Assembly (NCBI GenBank): GCA_037833965.1
Contig: AP031358.1
Span: 22,204,001-22,268,000 of the forward strand
From: Marchantia polymorpha subsp. ruderalis
Lineage: Eukaryota > Streptophyta > Marchantiopsida > Marchantiales > Marchantiaceae
Reading direction: 5' to 3'
DNA length: 64,000 bases
Part shown: positions 38,464 to 50,253 of the stretch, in pieces
How the letters are laid out: each line of letters begins with the position of its first letter
Position numbering within the stretch: the first letter of the stretch is position 1
Position numbers and translations under genes: made by a program
Notes under the pieces: model-generated
Told to the model about the DNA's origin: nothing
Seen by the model: the letters and a program-made list of their open reading frames with translations, nothing else
Databases searched by the model: none

Positions 38464-41400
38464 ATGGCGGACGGTGTGGGAGCCGAGAATCTGGTGCAGG
38501 AGCTGCGGGACGTGTTTGCCACCGGGAGGACCAAGAATTTCAAATGGCGCGTCGAGCAATTGCGAGGATTGGCGCGGTTCGCCTCCGAGATGGAGAAGGA
38601 AATTTGCGAGGCCGTGCACAAGGATCTGAGCAAGCCGGCGTTCGAGTGTTACACCTCCGAGGTCGGTTGATTGGGCTAGCTGGATCTTGTTCAGCTCGAC
38701 GTTTGTTTCTCGTCTGCCGCAGGTCGTTGATTTTGATGCTCGCTCCGCCTCGCGACGGGCCTTTCTATGCGAGAGGCGTCGAAGCTTATGGATATCTCGA
38801 GTCGCTTGGATTGGGCTGCTTGTTTTTCCTCTTCTTGCCCCGCTTCTCAGTCTCTGATTGCGGCAGAGGCCGCGCGCGCGCAATTCTAACATTGGACTGT
38901 TGGCGCGAAGATGCTCGCAATTTGACTCTGACAGTAGAGATGGTTGTGGATATGGTTTGGCAGATCGCGACTCTTGAACGCTCTGCCAAAGATACCGAGA
39001 AGGACCTGCCCAAGTGGATGAAGCCACAGAAGGTACGCGTCATTCAGTCCATCTCTCCTCGTGATACTGACAGAATATCTGCCCCTGCCGGACGTGATCC
39101 AAGGTCATGCCAATTTCAAATGGTCCACCTACCAGCAGAGATTTCTTCCTTGACGGAGTCAACGCTCGATGCAATTTCTGACAGGAATTTCGCCTCCGCG
39201 TTGGTGGTTGGAAATAAGTGAGAGTATGCTGGAAACTGTAGAATTGGGAGAGTTCTCTGGCCGAAGAAACGATGAGCAAGAGGAACTTGATTCTGTAGGC
39301 TAGAAACTGTTTCTTTGCACTGCGAGGCGAGAAAGTCCTGAGACCAGTTAGCCCATGGTCTTACTTTTATGATATGATATTCCAAGGAATCTTGAACTTT
39401 GATATTTCATTCATGTATGTCTCGTGTCGGGTTCGATAGAAGAGCTTTGGAGTATTTTGTAGTTCGGCTCGCTTCCGGGTGTTTAGGATAACGCGATTAG
39501 AACATCATCTCTTTGCTCGGAGCCTTACAATTTCAAAGTTGATTGCAGACTCCCGTACCAATCGCAGCTCAGCCGGGGAACGCCCAGATAATATCAGAAC
39601 CTCTTGGAGTTGTTTTGGTGATATCAGCATGGAACTACCCTGTCTGTGAGTATTTATCTTCGTCATGTGTTTGTCCCTCGCTCTTGATCAATTGTGTTCA
39701 TATTCATAGTGCTAAATCCAGGCATTTCGGAAGCATGGTATGCTTCCATATTGCTGATCAAAGTCCTCATGTTGTTGTCTTTCAGGGCTTTCCCTGGAGC
39801 CGGTCTTAGGTGCCATCGCGGCTGGAAATTGTGTTGTGTTGAAGCCCTCCGAGCTTGCTCCCGCTGTCTCAGCGCTACTTGCGAAGTACATTCCACTGTA
39901 CGTAGACTCGAGTGCAGTCAAAGTGGTGGAAGGTGGAATTCCAGAGACCACAGAACTTCTCGAGCAGAAGTGGGATAAAATCTTCTACACAGGTATGTAT
40001 TTGAATCAGATCTTCAGTACTAAGGCAATGCACAATCATCAGGAAAATTATTAGCAATGAAATGTTACTTTTCGCGTTGTCATTCATATCTCCCTCCTCA
40101 GCTAACCCGGTGGGATCAACTCTTGCAGAAGCTGACGTGAAGTTGTTCTTTGCGCAGGAAATGGAAGAGTAGGAAGAATTATTTTGACGGCTGCTGCGAA
40201 ACATTTGACCCCTGTGGTCTTAGAATTGGGCGGCAAATCACCTGTTATTGTCGACTCCACAGCTGACATTGAGGTAAATTATCACAGTGAGAGTTGCGGT
40301 CGTCTTGTAGATGTGTTTCATCATCGTCCGTGGAAAGAATTTGCCCGTCCTTTCGAAACAACCTCATTTTGTAAGAACGTGTATAATTTCTAGATCTCGT
40401 ATTTAGTTGTCATTATTTGTCATTTTCAGCACTTTGAATTTTGACTTACGAGAATCTCATCCTGCACATCCTGGTGTAGGTAGCAGCAAGGCGTATTTCC
40501 TGGGGAAAGTGGGCTAGTAATAACGGGCAGGCTTGCATCTCTCCGGATTACATTCTAGCTGAAGAGTCAATTGTACCTAAACTGGTAAGTATATGCGCAC
40601 CGTAGTTTCTCTGACATTTGTAACCTGATTTGACGTAACTAAGTCGACGGCTGGATCGGTTAGGCAGTTACTCCGAATATGAAAGAGTGTATATTAGAAA
40701 AAAATGAAAATGTGACTGACTCTTTACTGTCTTTCTTAGGCTAGATGATGAAGAGTTATTGATATTAGTGAATGCGGCTTAGAAGAAAGGTACATAAGGC
40801 GCGTCGTGATTTAATTCCATCTGTGATCTGTGATCTGTGATCAAGAAGATGTTATCTTACAGCTTGGGTTGCAGTCATAGTCTGACCTGAGAACCACATT
40901 TTAACCTTCAGTCAGATAAAATTCAACGCATAGCGCAGTACCTTGCGGAGTAATTGATTTTCCGATGGGCGACCAACCTACCAAAGATTAGCACTTCGTA
41001 CAATATTTTCTAGTAATTATTGCCAGTCCTACAACTTAGACACCCTAATTGAATCCCTACAATGCAAGCTAAAGTTCTCATGAATGCTGATAACAATTAG
41101 AGTTTCAAAATTAGCTTCACTGCTCGTTATTGTTCGCATTGCCTCAACCTTGGTCTTCTCGTTAGCCTTTGGAACAATCAATCTGCTGTATAGTTCTTCA
41201 AGCAGCCATTTCCTTCTTTTGAAAACCAGAAATGCAGCTGCATACTTCTCACTGAACCCCAGTTCGAAATTTTGAATTGTTCTTACTGTAGATCAGCAAC
41301 CTCAAGGACAGTTTGAAGGCGTTTTATGGGGACGATGTTTCCAAGGGTGAGATATCTCGGATCGTCAACAAAGTGCATTATAATCGACTTCTGGGTTTAG

Positions 41401-42498
41401 TGAACGAGGAAAGAACGTTGGACAAGGTCGTTCACGGGGGAGAGACGAATGAGAACAATCTGTAAGCACATATTTTCTTTCGGATGAAGTCTTCTGGTCA
41501 TATTAGTGTTTGCGCATAGAAGCGGAAAACAAGCATGATGTTAGGCTGTCTGTCATCTTGACAACGTCCGTACTTAATCTTTCAAACATAAAGGTCGTTT
41601 GGGAATAAAGTATATCTAATATTAATTTTCTTGAAAAACTTCCAGGTACATTGCTCCAACTATTATTCTGGATCCTCCTCAAGATTCACCGATCATGCAG
41701 GAAGAAATTTTTGGTCCTCTGCTGGTGATCCTAACTGTAAGTGCTCCCGCAGTGCATCTTTTTTTGTTTGTACGTAATGTTGTTTGCTTGCGCCATGCAG
41801 TGTACAGACGGGTGTAGCTTTTGAGTTTCACCGTGCAAGGAAGATGATTTTGAGCTCAGTGTTACTGGTTATGTAGTTGGATCACATCGGAGTCCTTGAA
41901 GAATCTACCCGAAGTTGTCTCACTCAACCCTAATGCCTGGTCCGTCCTTGATGAAACAGGTCAAAAGTGTCGACCAGGCGATCAAGTTTGTAAACTCCAG
42001 ACCAAAACCACTAGCGCTCTATGTCTTCAGCAATAGCAAGGCTGTTCAGCAACAAGTTATCGAAGAGACCTCATCGGGAGGGGTGACTGTCAACGATACT
42101 ATGCTTCATGTAAGGAACAACAGAGCCCATAAATCTGGACAAATCTACATGCTGGATTTACCTTGGTAATAGGTTAAAAGTTCTTACTCCTGTAGCTACT
42201 TCATGTGCCACAGTTTCGTAAATAATCTCCTTTGCCTTCCATGTCTTTTTTGACCCATTCTCAGGTGGCAACAAGCGGCCTACCTTTTGGGGGCGTTGGA
42301 GATAGCGGCATGGGAGCTTATCATGGTGTTCACTCATTCAATGTCTTCAGCCACAAGAAGGCGGTTCTATACAGAGGTTTCAGGGCAGATAACTCAATAA
42401 GATATCCTCCCTACACCAACAAGAAGCAAAGACTGATTAGAGCCCTAATGTCAGGCAACTTCCTCGGCCTGATTCTCATTTTGATAGGTTTGAAATGA
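38464..42498 (+). CDS. ALDH3: Aldehyde dehydrogenase, ALDH3 family
   Basis: NAD(P)-dependent oxidation of aldehydes, often lipid-derived, to carboxylic acids; plant ALDH3 members (ALDH3F1, 3H1, 3I1) serve in stress tolerance. Ten exons join in frame: 38464-38665, 38935-39032, 39549-39645, 39786-39992, 40158-40273, 40480-40584, 41292-41461, 41646-41736, 41960-42109, 42265-42498. This predicts 489 aa, against 484 for Arabidopsis ALDH3H1. Motifs in order are WNYPVW, LKPSE, FYTGNGRVGR (cofactor loop, with Asn where Ser is usual), LELGGKSP with general base Glu224, NNGQAC with catalytic Cys259, [21 protein letters not shown] and [10 protein letters not shown]. The C-terminus is hydrophobic ([10 protein letters not shown]), suggesting membrane attachment. 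No plastid transit peptide is evident, favouring a 3H1/3F1-like cytosolic or ER form. The exon 1 donor (GTTGAT at 38666) was chosen because it keeps phase with the acceptor at 38934; it is the least certain junction. Confidence 0.93.
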
Positions 42499-43943
42499 GC
42501 AAACTGGTTCGAGAAGAGAATCTGATTTCCTACAGAGCATAGGAACCTGCCTACATTGTCAAGGTGAGGAACAAGCCCTGAGTACTAACCTGGATAAACT
42601 GACAGCGAGGGGTAGCGCGCACGTATGGAGATCAACAGTGAGGAATCCAGAATCCCACAGCTATGACTGCTATAAGCCAAACGTAGATATCTTATCATCG
42701 CCTCGTTCCGAGGAAGAATGCAAAAGATCTAAGATCATTCTGGCCCTGCACTCAGTCCCTATTCATCATGTACACATGCAGGTCCTCTGCTTACTACCTT
42801 CGGGTCTTAGAATTCCGAGCTCTTTGTAGTGTTCGTAGAAGCTGATTCGTTGTACCATACGCTGAATACATACAACCATCATTTGTTTGGTACCAACATG
42901 ACATTTCATTAAGCTCCAGTCCTATAGGTCTATGCCAGTTGAGATGATGTAAGGTTGCTGTATAATAATTTCAAATTCAGTTTAACCTCGCCCAGCTGTT
43001 GGATTGCCTTGGATCATTGAAGGGTTCGATTTCAAGTTTGGTGTCATTTCCATGTTCACCGTTGTTGATAATAGTCGCTGGTGTTGAAGTTCTCATATAC
43101 GTGAACGAAGTTAGCATGACATTCTGAGCTTAATTTTTTCCGTTTTTGGAATTGTTGCAAGAAAGTAATCATCCGAGCGTGTCAAGCACACGTGAAGAAT
43201 TATCTTTTTCTGCTACAACTGACTTTAGGCATGTGATGAATGGAAAGTCCACTAAAAAATACCGAAAAATGCAACAAAATTGAGCTTCTCCGAGAGCATA
43301 TTCTGTGAAGCTTCAGGACGCTCGTAGTGCACCAAACCGAGTAAAGTCATGAGTTGTTGCTTATAATCCAAATGTAAGCAGCCATGATTTGAGCAGACCA
43401 CTAGAATTGGTAAGCCTTCGATTAAAAAAGGCCGATTTGGAGGGCATCTTCTTGTCTACCGTTGTTGCAGCTCATCTTCTTATGTGTTCAGACATTGACT
43501 ATTTAGCACTAAAATAAACACGATGTCCAAGTTGATATCGACTCTTTGGGTTACAAATGATTTATCATGGATTATTTCAAGCACTTCTCTATTACTTGTG
43601 AACGGAACATGACATTGCACAAAGGACTCAAACACGATGCATGTGAGAATTTTGCTGATTTTGGAGAAGCAAATTATTGTAGTAGAAATTGCTGTCTTAA
43701 AGGTGACCACCCCGACGTCTAAAGTGAAGGGATTCCATTATGGTGGGTTTAGGGTTTAAACCTAAACCAAACACTGGGCTTCTGCAGAAACAAAACTGCG
43801 CAATTGACGTTTAATTCAAAGATTATAAAAGACTGCAACTGTTGAAAACTGTAAGGAATATCTTACAGAGTTGTGTATTGCATGAGGGTCTAAACATATG
43901 CTTGTCAACAATTGCAAAATGACATTCTAAACTTTTAAAATTC
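42499..43943. other. Convergent intergenic region between ALDH and ROCO genes
   Basis: The ALDH (+) and ROCO (-) genes converge here, so both 3' UTRs should lie in this stretch. No further gene is seen. A telobox-containing near-palindrome lies at 43746-43768, close to the ROCO stop codon. Confidence 0.55.
43746..43768. repeat. Inverted telobox near-palindrome
   Basis: GGTTTA, one extra G, the perfect palindrome GGTTTAAACC, then TAAACC. This brings two plant telomere-like motifs head to head. A similar structure occurs at 63178-63204. Confidence 0.7.
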
Positions 43944-46900
43944 CTAACATGTCAAAATGCCAGACCTAAGACCTTTATTCAGACACTCCTTGCACACCCA
44001 TGCATGCCCACCTAATTCTAGACTCAGGTATTTCACCTGATACAACTTGAAGATTGCCGAATAGCTATCTCGAAGCTGAGGCGCAAGAGTTTGCTGAATC
44101 CTCAACCATGCTTCTTTGAGCTCCATGCTTTTCCCACCTTGTAGAACTGCCCTATTGCCATCTAGATTAACAATATCATATTTTAAATCTACCCAGTCCG
44201 GAATGGCTTGGCCCAACCCCAGGGTCACATCTAGTCTAGCCATCACAACATAACGCATGACTTTGAGTGAAATTTCAATGATTTTGCTAATCCACGTGCG
44301 ATTATACATATCCACACGTATCTTCAAACCTTCTTGATCTTTGACGGGGTGAAATCCAGTCGCCGACTCACACATCAAGTGTAACAGAACAGTGTTCCCT
44401 AAATGCAGAACTGCACTCATCCTATAGAAAAGGCCAACCTCATTCGTAATGTAAGGTCGCTTGGGGGTTCTGGCCTGCTGAAACTCTTGAGAATAATCGA
44501 TCAACCTGTCCACTGTAGACATGAAATCACTCAGCGTTGACTGCAGTTCATGTTGTAGAGAAAGTGTCTGTTCCATCTTCATCTCCACTCTTTGCAAATT
44601 GCTCTGCAGAGATCTCATTCTCTCATCCACCCAATCAAACTTTTGTACTAGCTCTCCTTCTGTCTGACCGATCTTGAACAAAACAAGTTGTGTCGAACGA
44701 TTTTCCACACTTGTGCTCATCCGACTTAAAGAACTGGAGGAAGGTCGATTGGAGTCTTTCATATCAGAAAAATTTGAATTGGTTACCATGTTATCATTTT
44801 CAGGGTAAGAATAAATCAAATCATTGTTCAGTTCGATCAAACCTTGGTGCAAACCTTGGCGCAATGGCTCCAATTTTTGCATTTGCTTCTGTCGGATCTC
44901 ATTCACAACCGCCTCCACATCGCTCTCCCACAACAATTCCCTCGCTCTTTCGAATATAACCTCTGGTATGTGCCCTTGAATGAAGGGCCAAGAGTGCTCA
45001 TAGTCGAACAACCCTTCCTTCTTCTCCCAAAGCCACTCATCCAGCGAAATATCCTCAAGTTTTTCATTGATGCTATGAATGAACTTCGATTTGAGATCCT
45101 CTATAAGAATTGCCCCTCTCATATGATTCGGAATCAGCATCTTCACGCAGAGTGTTTGGATTACACCAAGCACTAACGCCACACCGGGACAACCTTTGGG
45201 TGATGCGCAAAATGATATCAACTCCTCGACGATATGGTTCATCACGTATTTTCGCGCCAACTCCCTTGACTTATGCTCAGAACATAACATGAGAACATCA
45301 ACATATTTGTGATTCCTTCCTTGCTGGACATAAATTTGATGTCCATCCAAGAAGAGTCGTAGATAATGTCGAGAGCAGATTACAGACTCCTTGGAAACTT
45401 CCATCTCGAAAATCAACTTGCGTCTCATGAACATCTACAATGATACAAAATTAGTGAATGTTTAAGTGGGACATTTGAATAATTTGAGAGATACAATAGC
45501 ATGGAAATATTCTATTGACTATACACAAATTACAATCGGAACTTGACGCATTCAATATTTTCACAGTGTTTATGAAATCATGATTCAATCTCACCTGGAA
45601 GCGTTGAAAAAAGGAATCAGTCAGTGACATTGTTTGTACATCTTCGCATTGAATCCGAATGCCGACAAACTGTGAAGTCTCAACCGTATTTTCCCAAGAC
45701 ATCTTCTGCGCCTGTTCCTCCATGCTTGCATGCTCAGGGATGAAGTAAGGAATGTAATACTGAGAAATATCTTCCAGCTTGAAACACAAATCTAAATTGA
45801 TAAGTATGTTTTCAAGCATCTCTTTATCCACACCTCTCCCTCCATGTGATTGCTTTCGCAGAACCTCATCTATCAACTGAGCAAATACCCTGTCACTCAC
45901 AAATCCGTCCTTGTTTGTGAATGAGCTCGTTTCATCAGAAGATTCTGTCTTTTGAGGTTGAAAGTGCTGACCTATAGCTATCAAATGACCCAAAATTGTA
46001 TTTGTGAGCCAGTTTGGATCTACAATGATGTAATTAACATTGGGAATGTATATGATAGATCCTACATCATTCAAATAAGATATGATTGATGTATTCATCC
46101 TAAAATGATCAACAGAGGAATGACAAATGACAAAATGATCAACAGAATCACAAAAGTCATGAAACTTTTTGGATGACCAAATAGGGCACTTTTTGCTATC
46201 CTTGGTTTTTGTAACTAAGAGGGATGTGAGTTCAGAACACAAATGGGGAACCAGTGGAGAATTTTCTGTCAATGACACCTCCAAGATGTCAAAAATGTGA
46301 TTTTTGACAGGAGAAACTTGCTTTTTTTTCCGAGCATCAACAAGAAACCATTCTTGGTTCAGCTTCACATATTTTGCAAATTTTTTGGCAACCTCATCCA
46401 CTATGGTATTAGCCCAAGTGAAAGATTCGTCTTTGAGTTTATCCTTGTGTGACATCACAACAAGAACTTGTGGAAGACTATGTCTGATGACTCTAGAGCT
46501 GGATGAGATGAAACACATACATTCTTCCAACTCTCTCAGAAAACAAGATTGTGGTTTGATGCTAGATGTTATCTCACAAAAGAGGCTATACACAAATAGA
46601 AAAATAGAAAAATTGTTGGTTTGAGGGAATAGCATAGTTGGAAGTGTGCGGAAAATTCCTTGTCCCGCAAAATCCCAAATTGAGATTTGCCTTGTCTCAT
46701 CATTTTGCAAGAACTCCTCTTTAATGCCCACAGATTTTCGCACTTTTCCACACATGTCCCGGAGCCAACTTTGGCCTTGAACTATACTCATCAAGGTTTG
46801 ACGCAATCTAGTCTTGCCTGCAAATTGAATAAAAATAATCACAATAAATACAACTTGTTACTTTACAAATGCTTTTAGTTTATCTTCTTCACGAAGTAAC

Positions 46901-49798
46901 GTGAAGAGATATTTGTTTCCAACAATTTCTAATTGTACCAAAAAGTTGACATTATCTAAATTTTATATCTTGAATCGGATTGTGGATGCTATTATATTCG
47001 TCCATATCCGTAGTATTTTTCAGAATATTATCAATATTTCTTGATCTAAACCTTATAACTTTAAGCTTAATTTTTTAGAAAAGTAAAACCTTGTTTGCAT
47101 AGATTGAGAAAAAGACTGAGAACTGACAGAGCACATTACCTGCTCTAGGAGAGCCGCACAAAAAGAGTCCACCAGCTTTCGCCTCTCCAAATGTTAAGTT
47201 TGCTTCTCTGAAGACACCCATGTAGCAGGCCCGGTTCTGGTTTTCCCGTAGGGCCTGTTGAATAAGCGCCTTCTTTCCGTCCTTTGCCCATACGGTTCGT
47301 GAGACATCTATTTGCTCGAGAGTCAAGTTCACTTGCAACATATCCATCAGTTCCCTGAACGCCTCGTCATCGAGTCCGGAATCAGACAAATCCAAGTGAG
47401 TAACACTTGTGTTCTCCCGTAAGCAACAAAGCAGGTACTTCCACACTCCCTTCAAAGTATCTCTGCTTTCAACAAATAATCTCAGTCTCTTCAGGACTGA
47501 GACTGAAGTTTCTCCAGGATTTCCATCCATGGGGACGATACCTTCCATTCTATCATGGTTGCAAGAACATCTAAAAAATAGAATCAAAGATTCTAGAGAT
47601 TTGATATTTCCGCGCAATACCCTACCCACAAAGTTGAGTGCTGGCATCAATGCATCGTAATCATTGAATGTGATTATCAGCTCCAGTGTGGGGACCTTGA
47701 CACCTGAGCTAGCAGCACACGCAAGCTCTTCTACTCCCTTCTTTGTGAAGGAATCTTTGTGATCCATGGAATGGATTACGCGAATCGTTCTTGCTGTAGC
47801 ATTCTCGCTTATGGCTTCGCCCAGTTGACGCCATTCCTCGAGACGCATGTCGATGGCGGCCAACGTCACTTCCTTCAAGTACGGGTTGGATCTCAGAAGT
47901 TCTCGTAAACAGTCTCCGAATCCAGACACGGAAATTAGATGAAGACATTCAATAGCTCGATTGCCATCATCTCCATCCAATGCCTTCAGCAAGAAGGCCG
48001 ACGCTTCGCCCTTCACCTCATTTAGAACCAATTTTTTCAAAGACCTTCTCTGGATCAAAGCATGCGACAGGGTTCTAGCGGCCTCCTCATCCATGTCGTA
48101 CATGCGGCCCCCTGAACCCCCTATTTCCAAAGTTTCTAATCGAGTAGCACTGCTGATCATGTCAGCAATATGCCTCACCGCACTCGAGTCCTCCCATGCA
48201 TTTCGTAGCTCAAAAGACTCGAGTTCACACTCGTCATTTCCTCGCAGTCCTGCTGCGAGATACAAGTAACATGTGGCACTCAATCTGCAATTGACTATTG
48301 TCAAATTTTTCACGCGAGAGGTCGACAAAATTCTCCCCAGCTCTAAACATAACCTCTCCACTTCATCACCGGATCTCCATCTCAATTCTCCAACTCTTAT
48401 CGCTCGTAGAACGGTGCTTCTCCTAAAACCTCTCAAAAGTATCTCCCACTCCCTAGCCGTCAACCTCGATATATCTCCGCCAAAATTTTTTTCTACAGCC
48501 AGAGAATGAAAGGTGTTGCAGCTGCCGATTGCCTCCAGCACTCGAAGGCGCACTTCCCCTCGCCACCCTACGTTCGTGGATAGCGATGCACGTTCCGGAA
48601 AAAAATCCTGAAAATCTGGTGAGATTAATGTGGGAAGCCACTGTAAAGGCTGGGCTTTGCCTTCCAGACGCTGTATAAGGTTCTGGACAGCAGAAGGAAG
48701 CTCCGGTTCCTCGTCTGCCGGGTCCAGTCCCCTAGTCGCAAGTTCAGCAGCATCATCAGTGACGTTTGATTGTGACACACCTGCAGCTTTGATTGTCTGC
48801 TCCCTTGTCAGATAGGAAGAACTTTTGCCTCGCGGCCTCTTGTCCACTTTAGAATTGAAAGCACTCAGCATTGCTGCAGTCAACTCTGAGTGCTTTCTCC
48901 GCAATTCTTGCTGCAGCAGATACTCTCTCTGCAGAGAGAGTATCTGAACCATCTTCATCTCCATCATCTCCAATCTCTGCAGAGAGAGTGTCTCTCCAAT
49001 CTTCATCTCCATCATTTCCAAACTCTGCATCTCCATATCCAGAATCTGTATCTCCAATCTGAGAACAATTCGGGTCGAACGATTTTCCACACTTATGCTT
49101 TCCTGACTCAACCACTTGGATGTAGATGGTTTGTAGTCTTTCATTTCGAGGATATTCGAGTCGCTTATCGTATTCTCACCTTCAGGGTTCGATTGAGCCA
49201 AATCATTGTCCAGGCTATTTGGATCTTCTTGCAATGATTCGAACTTTTGAATTTGTTTCTGTCGAATGCAATCCACAACCGCTTCCACATCGCTCAGCCA
49301 CAACAAATCCCTAGCTCGTTCGGATATTCCGCCTTCTTGGTTTTCATACCGGGGCCAACGGTGCTCATAGTTGAACAACTCTTCCTTCTTCACCAAGTGA
49401 GAACTTTCCAACATCATTTCTTCAAGTTTGTCATTGATGCTACAAATGAAGTCCGATTTCAGCTTCTCGATCAGAATTGCCCTAAAATGACTCGGATTCA
49501 GCATCTCCACGCAAAGTGTTTGGATTACACCAAGCACTAACGCCACACCGGGACAGCCTTTGGGTGATGCGCAAAATGATATCAACTCCTCGACGATATG
49601 CTTCATCACATATTTCTGCGCCAGCTCCCTCGACTTATGCTTTGAGCATAACATAAGAACATCAACATATTCGTGGTTCCTTCCTTGCTGGACATAAATT
49701 TGGTGTCCATCCAAGAAGAGTCGCAGATAATGGCGAGAGCAGATTACAGACTCCTTGGAAACTTCCATCTCGGAAATCAATTTGCGTCTCATGAACAT
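43944..49798 (-). CDS. ROCO protein, downstream unit: C-terminal exon fused to LRR-Roc-COR (TORNADO1-like)
   Basis: Exons on the minus strand: 49798-47140, 46817-45595, 45434-43944, in frame, 1,790 aa from the ATG at the exon edge. Residues 1 to about 340 repeat the post-COR segment of the upstream unit and run straight into an RI-like LRR domain (about 340-880). Walker A GSPRAGKT (882-889) is split by the first intron. The Roc domain keeps G3 (WDFAGQ) and a SHKDK G4-like motif. COR follows (IIYIPNVNYIIVDPNWL, YYIPYFIPEH), then a last 496-aa exon with a coiled coil and a conserved C-terminal domain ending near HAWVCKEC. LRR-Roc-COR plus that tail is about 1,450 aa, near plant TRN1 size. The LRR has CTG where the upstream copy has its first ATG, so this unit lacks its own start. 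Frame stays open 5' through 50495-49956, whose donor joins the exon at 49798 in phase. It may be part of a longer gene. Confidence 0.72.
48917..48946. repeat. 30-bp perfect palindrome, copy 1 of 3
   Basis: A perfect palindrome centred on a PstI-like CTGCAG with arms starting CAGATACTCTCTCTG. The same sequence recurs at 50322-50351 and 50620-50649 within the duplicated coding exon. Confidence 0.93.
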
Positions 49799-49955
49799 CT
49801 ACAATGATAAATAATTAGTGAAATGTTCGTGGGACATTCCAATAATTTGAAAGAATTGATGGAATGGAAACATTCTAATCATCACATGCAAATTACAATT
49901 AGAACTTGACACATCCAATATCTTCAGTGTATATGAAATCATGATTCAAACTCAC

Positions 49956-50162
49956 CTGGAAGCGTAGAAAAAAAATAGCAGTAAGTGACATTCTTCTTTC
50001 ATCTTGACATTGAATCCGAATGCCGACAAATTGTGAATTCTCATCCTTATTGTACCAATACATCGACTTGTGACCCCTTTCTTCATGCTTATGCTCCTCC
50101 ATGCTTGCACGCTTAGAGTCTAAGGAAGGAATGATATACCGAGAAGGATCTTCACCATCTTC
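49956..50162 (-). pseudogene. Detached COR-tail exon piece between the ROCO units
   Basis: This is the duplicated 3' end of the upstream unit's Roc-COR exon (encoding SQFVGIRIQCQDERRMSL...RFQ), now lacking the Roc domain. It keeps the donor at 49956/49955 and remains in phase with the exon beginning at 49798. To its 5' side the frame continues open into the second 298-bp repeat up to 50495. It may be a real internal exon of a fused gene or a relic of the duplication. Confidence 0.55.
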
Positions 50163-50253
50163 TTCACACCTGCAGATGGACACACCTGCAGCTTTGATTG
50201 TCTGCTCCCTTGTCAGATAGGAAGAACTTTTGCCTCGCGGCCTCTTGTCCACT

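Larger units (their letters stand above)
48798..50167 (-). repeat. Direct duplication, copy 2 (spacing 1,703 bp)
   Basis: This 1.37-kb block matches 50501-51870 at a constant offset of 1,703 bp and appears identical by eye. It contains the end of a Roc-COR exon, an intron and most of the following C-terminal exon of a ROCO gene. At its 5' end (minus strand) it lacks the Roc exon that precedes copy 1. Confidence 0.92.

Noticed and set aside
38094-39027. Overlapping frames of 136-257 codons around the ALDH first exons, both strands
   Set aside because: These are reading frames through the GA-rich leader and first introns. The spliced ALDH model explains the locus.
40830-40856. Short CTGTGAT tandem repeat in an ALDH intron
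   Set aside because: About three copies of a seven-base unit, a trivial simple repeat.
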